A DNA stretch of 64,000 nt, from positions 186,001-250,000 of the forward strand of contig NZ_JAHWGU010000012.1 of NCBI RefSeq assembly GCF_020873875.1, given 5' to 3'. Positions 27,538 through 36,147 of the stretch are shown here, piece by piece; the stretch's first letter is position 1, and each line of letters begins with the position of its first letter. The translations under genes and the position numbers were made by a program. The stretch is from Actinoplanes sp. DH11 (GTDB taxonomy: Bacteria > Actinomycetota > Actinomycetes > Mycobacteriales > Micromonosporaceae). Under the pieces are notes generated by a model. That model saw nothing but the letters and a program-made list of their open reading frames with translations. It had not been told where the DNA came from and made no database searches.

Positions 27538-28528
27538 GGTCGTCGTCGCCGTCACCGCCACCGCCCTGTTGCTGCTGACCGGCTGCACCGAGGACCGGCG
27601 CAAGGAACCCGCGCCGGCGCGGCCGCCCGACCTGAGCAGCCCACCGCGGGCCGTCGCGGTGAACGCCGGGCCGTTCCGGGCCGGCCCGTTCGAACCGCCG
27701 GAGAAGGGCGCCTACGTCGGCGCCTGGATCAAGCCGGACGAGTTGACCCACGTCGGCCGGATCAGCGCGGTCGGCGGGCTCGAGCAGTCGCTGGGCCGGC
27801 GGCTGGACTTCATCAACACGTACCGCCGGTTCGACCAGATGATGGGCACACCGTCCGACAAGGAGTTCCTGTCGCAGGGCGCCAACCTCATGATCAGCTG
27901 GGCGACCGGCGACAACCGCTCCATCCTGGCCGGCGACCACGACAAGATGATCCGCAAGCAGGCCCGGTCGATCCGCCGGATCAAGCAGCCGGTGATGCTG
28001 CGGATGCGCTGGGAGATGGACCGGCCGAACCTGCGGGCCACCATGTGGTCCGGCGCCGACTACGTCGCGGCCTGGAAGTACGTGCGGAACATCTTCCGGC
28101 AGGAACGGACCACCAACGTGTCCTGGGTGTGGTGCCCGACCGCCGAGGGCTTCGTCCGCGGCGACGCGCCGGAGTTCTACCCCGGCGACGATCAGGTGGA
28201 CTGGACCTGTGTGGACGTCTACGCCGGCGCGCAGTTCCAGCCGATCGGCACCCTGATGGGCCCGTTCCTGGACTGGGCGGCGCAACGGCCCAAGCCGATC
28301 GTGATCGGGGAGTTCGGGGTGGCGAAGGTGTGGGGGTCGGCGGGCCGGGCGGCGTGGCTCGCCGACGCCGAGCGGACCTTCAAGGCGAACCCGCAGATCA
28401 AGGCGGTCGCCTACTTCGAGTCCAACCCGGAACGGAACAAGCCGAACCAGCATTTCCAGCTCAGCGGCGACAAGCCGGCGTTCGACGCCTTCCACACGAT
28501 GGTGAAGGACCCCTACTTCAACCCTTGA
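27530..28528 (+). CDS. GH26-like lipoprotein
   Basis: Lipoprotein of 332 residues with a lipobox ending LLTGC (C19), then a low-complexity linker and a GH26-like barrel. Catalytic candidates are E162 in RMRWEMDRPN and E261 in PIVIGEFGVAK, the GH26 acid/base and nucleophile positions. It should sit on the outer face of the membrane and cut or transglycosylate the exported polymer. The ATG lies 8 nt inside the methyltransferase gene. This is the second GH26-like protein of the locus, so the polymer is probably cleaved or edited by both a lipid-anchored and a secreted form. Confidence 0.82.
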   Translation: MRKVVVAVTATALLLLTGCTEDRRKEPAPARPPDLSSPPRAVAVNAGPFRAGPFEPPEKGAYVGAWIKPDELTHVGRISAVGGLEQSLGRRLDFINTYRRFDQMMGTPSDKEFLSQGANLMISWATGDNRSILAGDHDKMIRKQARSIRRIKQPVMLRMRWEMDRPNLRATMWSGADYVAAWKYVRNIFRQERTTNVSWVWCPTAEGFVRGDAPEFYPGDDQVDWTCVDVYAGAQFQPIGTLMGPFLDWAAQRPKPIVIGEFGVAKVWGSAGRAAWLADAERTFKANPQIKAVAYFESNPERNKPNQHFQLSGDKPAFDAFHTMVKDPYFNP

Positions 28529-28601
28529 TCATCTAAAAGTGTCGTACACCTGTTTCAAGATGGCACGGTAATCCCGAACCTCACTGGCGGGGGTGCCACC
28601 G

Positions 28602-29129
28602 ATGGACCTCGACGACTTCTTCGAGGAACAGAGCAGGCTGATCGACAAATACGGGTGGACCGTCGTCCACGTCGAGCCGACCGAGGAGGACCCGCCCGAC
28701 ACGTCGCCGTTCGGCTACACGGTCGGCCTGACCGGCTTCGGCCACCCCGAGGTGGCCGTCGCGGGCGTCCCGCTCGACCTCACCGGCGCCCTGCTCAACG
28801 GGGCAGCCGCGCGGGTCCTGCGGGACGCCGGCGAGCCGCTGCGCCACGGCCGCCGGGTCAGCGGCCTGGTCGCCGGTCACGACCTGCTGGTGGTGGCCGG
28901 CGAGCCGACCGACGAGATCTTCCCCGGCTCGGCCTACTACCGCTACGGCGAGGACCGGGTCCGCCTGCGCCAACTGGTCTGGCCCGACCCGGCGGGGCGC
29001 TTCCCCTGGCAGGCGGGCTACGCGGCCGAGCAGTGGCCGCAGCCGACGATCGGGGTGGCGAGCCTGGGTCCGGCCCGCCGCTGCGCCGGGTTCCGCGGCT
29101 TCCCGCGCGGCCGCACCCGTGTCTCCTGA
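28602..29129 (+). CDS. DUF4262-type protein
   Basis: A 175-residue soluble protein matching the DUF4262 pattern (GWTVVHVEP then SPFGYTVGLTGFGHPEVAVAG). Function unknown. ATG at 28602 is preferred over GTG at 28593 because GGCGGGGG lies 9 nt upstream. The 73-bp gap from the preceding gene suggests its own promoter, so it may not belong to the polymer pathway. It converges on the glycosyltransferase at 29181. Confidence 0.7.
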   Translation: MDLDDFFEEQSRLIDKYGWTVVHVEPTEEDPPDTSPFGYTVGLTGFGHPEVAVAGVPLDLTGALLNGAAARVLRDAGEPLRHGRRVSGLVAGHDLLVVAGEPTDEIFPGSAYYRYGEDRVRLRQLVWPDPAGRFPWQAGYAAEQWPQPTIGVASLGPARRCAGFRGFPRGRTRVS

Positions 29130-29180
29130 GCCGGCCGCGCGGCGGCACTTCCCGGCGCGGGCTCCGCCGCGCGGCGGCGG

Positions 29181-29966
29181 CTAGCTGCGGCTCCGGGGGG
29201 CGCGGGCCAGCAGCCGCAGGGCATAGGGCGCGTCGTGCCGGAGGTAACGGCCGGCCAGCCGGCGGGGTTCGGCGCCGAGCCGGTGCGCCCACTCGAGACC
29301 GGTCCGCTGCATCCAGCGCGGTGCCCGGTGCACATCACCGGCGACGAAGTTGACCGCGGCGCCGCAGCCGATGAACCAGGTCGCCGGCAGGTGCTCGCGG
29401 AGCTTCTCGATCACGCGTTCCTGCTTCGGGAAGCCGAGCCCGACGAAGACCAGGTCCGGCTGCGCCTCGATCACCTCGGCGCGGAACCGGGCGTAACCTG
29501 CCGCCCGCCGCTCGAACCCGAAAGGCGGGCTGATCGCACCGGCGATGCGCAGACCGGGGCAGTCCTCGGCGAGCCGCGCCGCGGCCCGGGTCGCGCCGGG
29601 GGCGGTGTCCGTGGTGCCCGGCGCCCCGCCGACCACGAAGATCGACCGGCCGTCCCGGCCGAGGCCGCGGGAGAGGGACCAGATCAGGCTGCTGCCGGCC
29701 ACCCGCTCGGGCAGTGGCGTGCCGCCGAGCCGGCTGGCCCAGATCAGCGGCATGCCGTCGGCCACGATCAGGTCGGCGTCGTCCAGGTGCCGGCGGGCCC
29801 GGGGGTCGGTCGCGGCGCGCCGCAGGATGTCGATGTTCGGGGTGATGATGCGCCCGCCCCGCCCGGCGGTGAGCGCGTCCCGCACCACGGCCACGACCTC
29901 ATCCTCGGTGATCGGGTCGATCCCGGTGCCGTCCAGGTGGACGCGGTCGAAAGCCTCGATAGTCAC
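29181..29966 (-). CDS. WecG/TagA/CpsF-family glycosyltransferase (GT26)
   Basis: A 261-residue GT26 enzyme that adds a sugar to an undecaprenyl-PP-sugar. Visible family motifs: ITPNIDIL, DADLIVADGMPLIWASRLGG, GLGFPKQERVIEKL and GAAVNFVAGDVHRAPRWMQ. The GTG start at 29966 is supported by AAAGGAGG 6 nt upstream. It is the only gene of the glycan locus on the minus strand and is divergent from the second sulfotransferase across a 62-bp gap that contains an inverted repeat. Confidence 0.9.
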   Translation of the reverse strand: MTIEAFDRVHLDGTGIDPITEDEVVAVVRDALTAGRGGRIITPNIDILRRAATDPRARRHLDDADLIVADGMPLIWASRLGGTPLPERVAGSSLIWSLSRGLGRDGRSIFVVGGAPGTTDTAPGATRAAARLAEDCPGLRIAGAISPPFGFERRAAGYARFRAEVIEAQPDLVFVGLGFPKQERVIEKLREHLPATWFIGCGAAVNFVAGDVHRAPRWMQRTGLEWAHRLGAEPRRLAGRYLRHDAPYALRLLARAPRSRS

Positions 29967-29986
29967 CTAACGCCTCCTTTTGCCTG

Positions 29987-30018
29987 CTTCACTCGTTACC
30001 AGAGCGAAACGAGCGAAG
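29987..30018. promoter_or_regulatory. Inverted repeat between the GT26 and sulfotransferase genes
   Basis: Arms CTTCACTCGTT (29987-29997) and AACGAGCGAAG (30008-30018) are 11 bp with a single mismatch and a 10-nt spacer. They lie in the centre of the 62-bp divergent gap, and the right arm abuts the sulfotransferase ribosome site. It could be an operator acting on both genes. Confidence 0.5.
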
Positions 30019-30028
30019 GTGAGCCAAA

Positions 30029-30961
30029 GTGGCACATGTTCTTTTTTTAGGCGGATTGGGGCGCAGCGGAACCACGCTCGTCGAACGCCTGCTCGGGGAG
30101 CTGCCCGGGATGTGTGCCCTCGGCGAGGTCGTGCACCTTTGGCAGCGCGACATCCGTGACGACGAGCGCTGCGGCTGCGGTTCCCGCTTCTCCGGCTGCG
30201 CGTTCTGGACCCAGGTCGGCGAGCGGGCCTTCGGTGGCTGGGGGAACGTCGACGTCGACCGGGTGCACCAGCTGCGCGAGTCCGTCGAGCGGACCCGGCA
30301 CATCCCCCGCCTGGCCTCGGCCACCACCGCGACCGCCGAGGTCCGCGAGTACGCCTCGTTCTACTCCCGCGTCTACGCCGCCGCCGCCGAGGTCTCCGGC
30401 AGCCGGGTGGTCGTCGACTCCTCCAAGCACTCCGCCCTGGCACACGTGCTGCGCTGGGCGGACGACATCGACCTGCGCGTGGTGCACGTGGTCCGGGACG
30501 CACGTGGGGTCGCGTACTCGTGGACCAAGCGGGTGTCCCGCCCGGAGACCGACGGCACCGAGGAGATGACCCGGTACTCCCCCGGCCGCTCCGCGCTGCT
30601 CTGGAACGCGCACAACGCCGCGTTCGGCCTGCTCGCCCGCCGGGGCGTGCCGGTGCGCCGGATCCGCTACGAGGAGTTCCTCGCCGACCCGCGCGCCGGA
30701 CTGATCCGCCTCGCGGACTTCGCCGGAGTCCCGCTGCACCCCGACGACCTGGCCTTCCTGCGGCCGGGCCAGGCCGACCTCAAGGCCGGGCACAGCGCCG
30801 CCGGAAACCCGATGCGCTTCACCGTCGGGCGGTTGCCGCTGCGCCACGACGACGCGTGGGTGAACGCCCTGCCCAGCTCGCAGCGCCGGCTGGTGGGCGC
30901 GGTCTGCGGTCCGATGCTGCGCGCCTACGGCTACCCGATCAACGTCGCACCGGAGGCATGA
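30029..30961 (+). CDS. Second PAPS-dependent sulfotransferase, with early TTA codon
   Basis: A 310-residue sulfotransferase of a family different from the one at 24381. PAPS loop GGLGRSGTTL at residues 8-17; 3'-phosphate segment VVHVVRDARGVAYSW with R156. A Cys-rich stretch (CGCGSRFSGCAFW) follows the first third and is common in bacterial members. GTG at 30029, preceded by AAGGTGAG. Odd: codons 4-7 are GTT CTT TTT TTA, with a run of seven T at 30042-30048 and the rare TTA at 30047-30049. This is unlike the GC-rich codon use of its neighbours and could place it under bldA-type control. Its stop overlaps the GT2 start region. Confidence 0.9.
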   Translation: MAHVLFLGGLGRSGTTLVERLLGELPGMCALGEVVHLWQRDIRDDERCGCGSRFSGCAFWTQVGERAFGGWGNVDVDRVHQLRESVERTRHIPRLASATTATAEVREYASFYSRVYAAAAEVSGSRVVVDSSKHSALAHVLRWADDIDLRVVHVVRDARGVAYSWTKRVSRPETDGTEEMTRYSPGRSALLWNAHNAAFGLLARRGVPVRRIRYEEFLADPRAGLIRLADFAGVPLHPDDLAFLRPGQADLKAGHSAAGNPMRFTVGRLPLRHDDAWVNALPSSQRRLVGAVCGPMLRAYGYPINVAPEA

Positions 30962-31875
30962 TGAACTGGCCGTCCGTCGGGGTCGTCATCCCGACCCGCA
31001 ACCGACCCGAGCTGGTCCGCCGCGCCATCGCCGCCGTCCGCGAGCAGCGCTATCCGGGCGAGATCAAGATCGTGGTGGTGTACGACCAGACCGAACCGGA
31101 CTACCTGCTCGCCTCCGCCGACGGCATCGGGGTCCTGGTCCTGACGAACTGGCGCAGCTCCGGGCTGGCCGGCGCCCGCAACACCGGGCTGCTGGCTCTC
31201 GACACCGAGCTCGTGGCGTTCTGCGACGACGACGACCGCTGGCTGCCGGACAAGCTGCGCCGCCAGGTCGCCGCGCTGCTCGCCGACCCGGACGCCGAGT
31301 TCGCCACCTGCGCGATCGAGGTGGAGTACGAGGGCCGGACCACCGCACGCCTGGCCGGTCGCAGCCGGGTCACCGTGGACGACCTGGCCCGCTCCCGGAT
31401 GGCGATGCTGCACTCGTCGTCGTTCCTGATCCGCCGGGACGCGCTCGCCGAGGACGCCGTCGGCCTGGTCGCCGAGGACGCGCCGGGCAGCCAGAACGAG
31501 GACTGGGACCTGCTGCTGCGGGCGGCACGCCGGGCGCCGATCGTGCACCTCGACGAGCCGCTGGTCCAGGTGCTCTGGGGTCGCACCTCGCACTACGCGT
31601 ACGAATACGCCACCAAGATCTCTTCGCTGCGCTGGATGATGCAGCGGCACCCGGAGATCAGCGGCTGCCGGCCCGGTGCGGCCCGGGTCTACGGGCAGCT
31701 GGCGTGCTGGTCGGCGGCGACCGGGAACCGCAGTCAGGCGTGGCGGTACAGCAAGGAGGCGGTGCGGGCGAACTGGAAGGAACCGCGTACCGCCATCGCC
31801 CTGGCCGCGATGACGGGGGCGGTGAAGGTGGAGAACGTGCTGTCCGCCCTGCACAAGCACGGCCGAGGTATCTGA
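30961..31875 (+). CDS. Family 2 glycosyltransferase
   Basis: Soluble GT-A enzyme of 304 residues: VVIPTRNRPELV at the N-terminus, the nucleotide-sugar metal site in FCDDDDRWLPDK, acceptor-side EDWDLLLR. It should add a sugar to the lipid-linked unit. ATG codons occur at 30958 and 30961 in the same frame; the second is chosen because GGAGG then has 4 nt spacing rather than 1. The first would overlap the sulfotransferase stop as ATGA. It is the last gene of the glycan locus. With the GT26 enzyme it makes only two cytosolic glycosyltransferases here, so others must lie elsewhere if the unit has more sugars. Confidence 0.85.
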   Translation: MNWPSVGVVIPTRNRPELVRRAIAAVREQRYPGEIKIVVVYDQTEPDYLLASADGIGVLVLTNWRSSGLAGARNTGLLALDTELVAFCDDDDRWLPDKLRRQVAALLADPDAEFATCAIEVEYEGRTTARLAGRSRVTVDDLARSRMAMLHSSSFLIRRDALAEDAVGLVAEDAPGSQNEDWDLLLRAARRAPIVHLDEPLVQVLWGRTSHYAYEYATKISSLRWMMQRHPEISGCRPGAARVYGQLACWSAATGNRSQAWRYSKEAVRANWKEPRTAIALAAMTGAVKVENVLSALHKHGRGI

Positions 31876-31919
31876 ACTCACTCTTCCGAACCGAGCCGAC
31901 CGCAAGGTAGTGTTCGAGT

Positions 31920-31994
31920 GTGTTCGAAATAGTTCGGTTCCCGGCGGCACTAGCGACAACGTCGGCGGTCTTGAAGACGTCGGTGCTCCGCTGA
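31920..31994 (+). CDS. Possible leader ORF coupled to the DeoR gene
   Basis: A 24-codon frame beginning GTG at 31920 ends in TGA that overlaps the DeoR ATG (TGATG). A -10-like TAGTGT at 31908-31913 with TTCCGA at 31884-31889 would start transcription at about 31920, making it leaderless. The DeoR ATG has no Shine-Dalgarno site, so coupling would explain its translation. Three TTCG-containing repeats (GTTCGA, GTTCGA, GTTCGG) at 31911-31937 may be an operator. Speculative. Confidence 0.35.
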   Translation: MFEIVRFPAALATTSAVLKTSVLR

Positions 31995-32766
31995 TGCTCG
32001 CGCAGCAGCGGCAGGCCGCGATCCTCGACCGTGTCCGCGCCACCGGTGGCGTGCGGGTCAGCGAACTCGCCGCGGAGTACGGCGTGTCCGACATGACCAT
32101 CCGCCGCGACCTGGAGGCGCTCGCCGACCGGGGCCTGCTCGCGAAGGTACACGGCGGCGCGACCACCGTCAGCCCTGGTTCCGCGCACGAGCCCGGTTTC
32201 GCCGCGAAGTCGGTGCGCCAGCGCGACGAGAAAGCCGCGATCGCCATGCGGGCTGCCGCCCTGGTCTCCCCCGGTGACGCCATCGCACTCTCCGCCGGCA
32301 CGACCACGGCCGAGCTGGCCCAGCGCCTCGTCGACGTGCCGTCGCTGACCGTGGTGACCAACTCGATCCCGGTCGCCGACGTCTTCTACCGCGGCGGCCG
32401 TCCCGATCAGACGGTGGTGCTGACCGGCGGCACGCGAACCCCCTCGGACGCGCTCGTCGGCCCGGTCGCGGTGGCCGCGATCGGCACACTCCACCTGGAC
32501 CTGCTCTTCCTCGGCGTGCACGGGATGAGCGAGCGCGCCGGGTACACCACGCCGAACCTGATGGAGGCCGACGCCGACCGCGCCCTGGTGCAGGCGTCCG
32601 AGCGCCTGGTGGTGCTCGCCGACCACACCAAATGGGGCACCGTCGGCATCTCCTCGATCGTTCCCCTCAGCCGCGCCGACGTCCTGATCACCGATTCCGG
32701 TCTGGACGAGGAAGCGCGAACCCTCCTCTCGGAAACCGTTCCTGAACTCGTGGTGGTGAACCCCCA

Positions 32767-32770
<4 letters not shown>
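31994..32770 (+). CDS. DeoR-family transcriptional regulator
   Basis: A 258-residue repressor: N-terminal winged helix with VSELAAEYGVSDMTIRRDLEALADRG, then the DeoR sugar-phosphate-sensing domain (SAGTTTAELAQRL, VVTNSIPVADVF, LTGGTRTPSDALVGP, ADHTKWG). The ATG at 31994 gives the family length and the usual MLAQQRQ start; GTG at 31910 would add 28 residues unlike the family. It overlaps galT (GTGA), so it probably senses a galactose-pathway phosphosugar and controls its own operon. Confidence 0.9.
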
Positions 32771-33858
<1,088 letters not shown>

Positions 33859-33867
33859 GAACGAAGA

Positions 33868-33895
33868 AAGGGGGACCTCTGCCGAGGTCCCCCTT
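33868..33895. terminator. Bidirectional terminator between galT and icd
   Basis: A 12-bp perfect stem (AAGGGGGACCTC / GAGGTCCCCCTT) with loop TGCC lies between the convergent genes, 9 nt after the galT stop and 15 nt after the icd stop. Confidence 0.9.
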
Positions 33896-33910
33896 GTCCT
33901 TACTTCCTGG

Positions 33911-35128
33911 TCAGACCGCGAGCTTGCGCGCGAGGTTCTCGTCCAGCGCGTTCATGAACTCGTCGGTGGAGAGCCACGGCGCGTCCCGGCCGATCAGCAG
34001 GGCCAGGTCCTTCGTCATTTGACCGCCCTCGACGGTCTCGATGCAGACGCGCTCCAGCTTCTCGGCGAACTCGGTCACCTCGGGGGTGCCGTCCAGCTTG
34101 CCGCGGTGCTTGAGGCCGCCGGTCCAGGCGAAGATCGAGGCGATCGGGTTGGTGGAGGTCTTCTCGCCCTTCTGCCACTGCCGGTAGTGCCGGGTGACAG
34201 TGCCGTGCGCGGCCTCGGCCTCGACGGTCTTGCCGTCCGGGGTCATCAGCACCGAGGTCATCAGGCCGAGCGAGCCGAAGCCCTGCGCCACGGTGTCGGA
34301 CTGCACGTCACCGTCGTAGTTCTTGCAGGCCCAGACGTAGCCGCCCTCCCACTTGAGCGCGGCCGCGACCATGTCGTCGATCAGCCGGTGCTCGTAGGTG
34401 AGGCCGGCCGCCTTGAACTGGTCGGCGAACTCGGTCTCGAAGATCTCCGCGAACAGGTCCTTGAAGCGGCCGTCGTAGGCTTTCAGGATCGTGTTCTTGG
34501 TGGAGAGGTAGACCGGGTAGTTGCGGGCCAGGCCGTACCGGAACGAGGCGCGCGCGAAGTCGCGGATCGACTCGTCGTAGTTGTACATCGCCATGCCCAC
34601 GCCACCGGCCGGGAAGTCCGAGACCAGGAACTCCATCGGCTCGGAGCCGTCGGCCGGGGTGAACGTGACGGTCATCTTGCCGGCGCTCGGCGCGACGAAG
34701 TCGGTCGCCTTGTACTGGTCGCCGTGCGCGTGCCGGCCGATGATGATCGGCTTGGTCCAGCTGGGTACCAGCCGGGGCACGTTGCTCATGATGATCGGCT
34801 CACGGAACACGACGCCGCCGAGGATGTTGCGGATGGTGCCGTTCGGCGACCGCCACATCTTCTTCAGGCCGAACTCCTCGACCCGCGCCTCGTCCGGCGT
34901 GATGGTCGCGCACTTGACGCCGACGCCGTGCTGCTTGATGGCGTTGGCCGCGTCGATCGTCACCTGGTCGTCGGTCTCGTCACGGTACTGGATCGAGAGG
35001 TCGTAGTACTCGAGGTTCACGTCGAGGTACGGCAGGACCAGCTGCTCACGGATCTGCTTCCAGATGATCCGGGTCATCTCGTCGCCGTCGATCTCGACGA
35101 CCGGGTTCTTGACCTTGATTTTCGCCAT
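33911..35128 (-). CDS. icd: NADP-dependent isocitrate dehydrogenase
   Basis: TCA-cycle enzyme of 405 residues, isocitrate to 2-oxoglutarate with NADPH. It is the dimeric eukaryote-like type: MAKIKVKNPVVEIDGDEMTRIIW at the start (residues 1-23), WRSPNGTIRNILGG, the substrate-binding KNYDGDVQSD and the dinucleotide segment EAEAAHGTVTRHYRQW. The length and GTVTRH segment separate it from the 740-residue monomeric type common in other actinobacteria. It stands alone with a terminator at its end and a palindrome upstream. Confidence 0.97.
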   Translation of the reverse strand: MAKIKVKNPVVEIDGDEMTRIIWKQIREQLVLPYLDVNLEYYDLSIQYRDETDDQVTIDAANAIKQHGVGVKCATITPDEARVEEFGLKKMWRSPNGTIRNILGGVVFREPIIMSNVPRLVPSWTKPIIIGRHAHGDQYKATDFVAPSAGKMTVTFTPADGSEPMEFLVSDFPAGGVGMAMYNYDESIRDFARASFRYGLARNYPVYLSTKNTILKAYDGRFKDLFAEIFETEFADQFKAAGLTYEHRLIDDMVAAALKWEGGYVWACKNYDGDVQSDTVAQGFGSLGLMTSVLMTPDGKTVEAEAAHGTVTRHYRQWQKGEKTSTNPIASIFAWTGGLKHRGKLDGTPEVTEFAEKLERVCIETVEGGQMTKDLALLIGRDAPWLSTDEFMNALDENLARKLAV

Positions 35129-35161
35129 CGGCCGGCGCTCCTCTCCCGAAACACACGCTTA

Positions 35162-35179
35162 GCAGTACGAGCGTACTGC
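35162..35179. promoter_or_regulatory. Perfect 8+8 palindrome upstream of icd
   Basis: GCAGTACG-AG-CGTACTGC lies 34-51 bp upstream of the icd ATG. Its position near where the promoter must be makes it a candidate repressor or activator site. Confidence 0.5.
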
Positions 35180-35310
35180 CCGCCCGTCGACACTCACCGG
35201 GCGGCCCCGGACCGCCACACCCCTCCACCATTCCAGGCGAGCCGGATCCGGCAACCCGATCAGCGATTCCGGCACGTCACAGCGTGACGCTCAGACCCGT
35301 ACGCCGGTGC

Positions 35311-35976
35311 TCACAAGCTCAGCAACCGCCAAGCGTGGCGGGTGCGCCAGCTCTCCTCGCCCGCCCGGAACTCCAGCAAGAACCGGATCGCCTCCGCGAC
35401 CTCCGGGGTCTCCGCCCGGACGTGCTCGCCGTCCCGCCCGGCCCGGTGCTCCAGCGCGTAGACCCCCGGCGGCGCACCCGCGCTCGCGCCGTAGCCGACC
35501 TGCGCGAAATGCCCGTCCGAGCGCTCCAGCAGCGCGTAGAAGTTGTCGCTGCCAAGGCCGCGCGCCGCCCGCTCCAGCTGATCGTCGTCCGGGTCGTGCA
35601 CCATCGGCCAGTCCGCCGAGGTCAGCGTGAAGGCGGCCCGGTCACCCGGCGCGTTCGGGTCCAGGATGTGACTTCGCGGCTCATAGCAGACGAGACCGTA
35701 CGCGGCCGCCAGGTCCCGCACCGCCTCACCGAACTCACCGGCCCGTGACCACACGCAGGACAGCGCCAGCACGGCGTCGGACTCGTTCGGCGGCCGGTCC
35801 CAGACGCCTTTCCCCACGTCACTCAGCGGGAAGCGGCGCAGCAGCTCGGCGCGCAACGCTGACACCGACTCGTGCGGGGTGAACATCTGCTCGTCCGCCC
35901 AGCGGCGCACCTTCGCCTCGGCGATATCCGCGCTGATCGGCGCCGGCTCGTGCCACACATAGAGTTCGAAACTCAT
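35311..35976 (-). CDS. Hypothetical protein, possible immunity-like fold
   Basis: A soluble acidic protein of 221 residues that I do not recognise with confidence. The ATG at 35976 has GGGGAG 6 nt upstream and gives MSFELYVWHEPAPIS; longer in-frame starts run into non-conserved sequence. Features: tryptophan-rich segments, FYALLERSDGHFAQVGYGA and ERAARGLGSDNFYALLE. The style resembles polymorphic-toxin immunity proteins, but no toxin gene lies adjacent. Confidence 0.6.
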   Translation of the reverse strand: MSFELYVWHEPAPISADIAEAKVRRWADEQMFTPHESVSALRAELLRRFPLSDVGKGVWDRPPNESDAVLALSCVWSRAGEFGEAVRDLAAAYGLVCYEPRSHILDPNAPGDRAAFTLTSADWPMVHDPDDDQLERAARGLGSDNFYALLERSDGHFAQVGYGASAGAPPGVYALEHRAGRDGEHVRAETPEVAEAIRFLLEFRAGEESWRTRHAWRLLSL

Positions 35977-36147
35977 CGGCGCTCCCCACGGCACATCGTC
36001 AACGCATCGACAGCTGTCAAGATCGACCGTAATCCCCCTGGTCAAGCGCGTCAACAGTTCCTTTCCCCAGGTTGTCCACAGCCCGGCCGCCTTCGCTTGT
36101 CCACAGCCCGCCCGCCGGATCATGTGCCGGTCCGCCATGCTCACCCG

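Noticed and set aside
35311..35976. Toxin-immunity pair
   Set aside because: The protein has an immunity-like look, but no adjacent secreted toxin with a polymorphic C-terminus is present.
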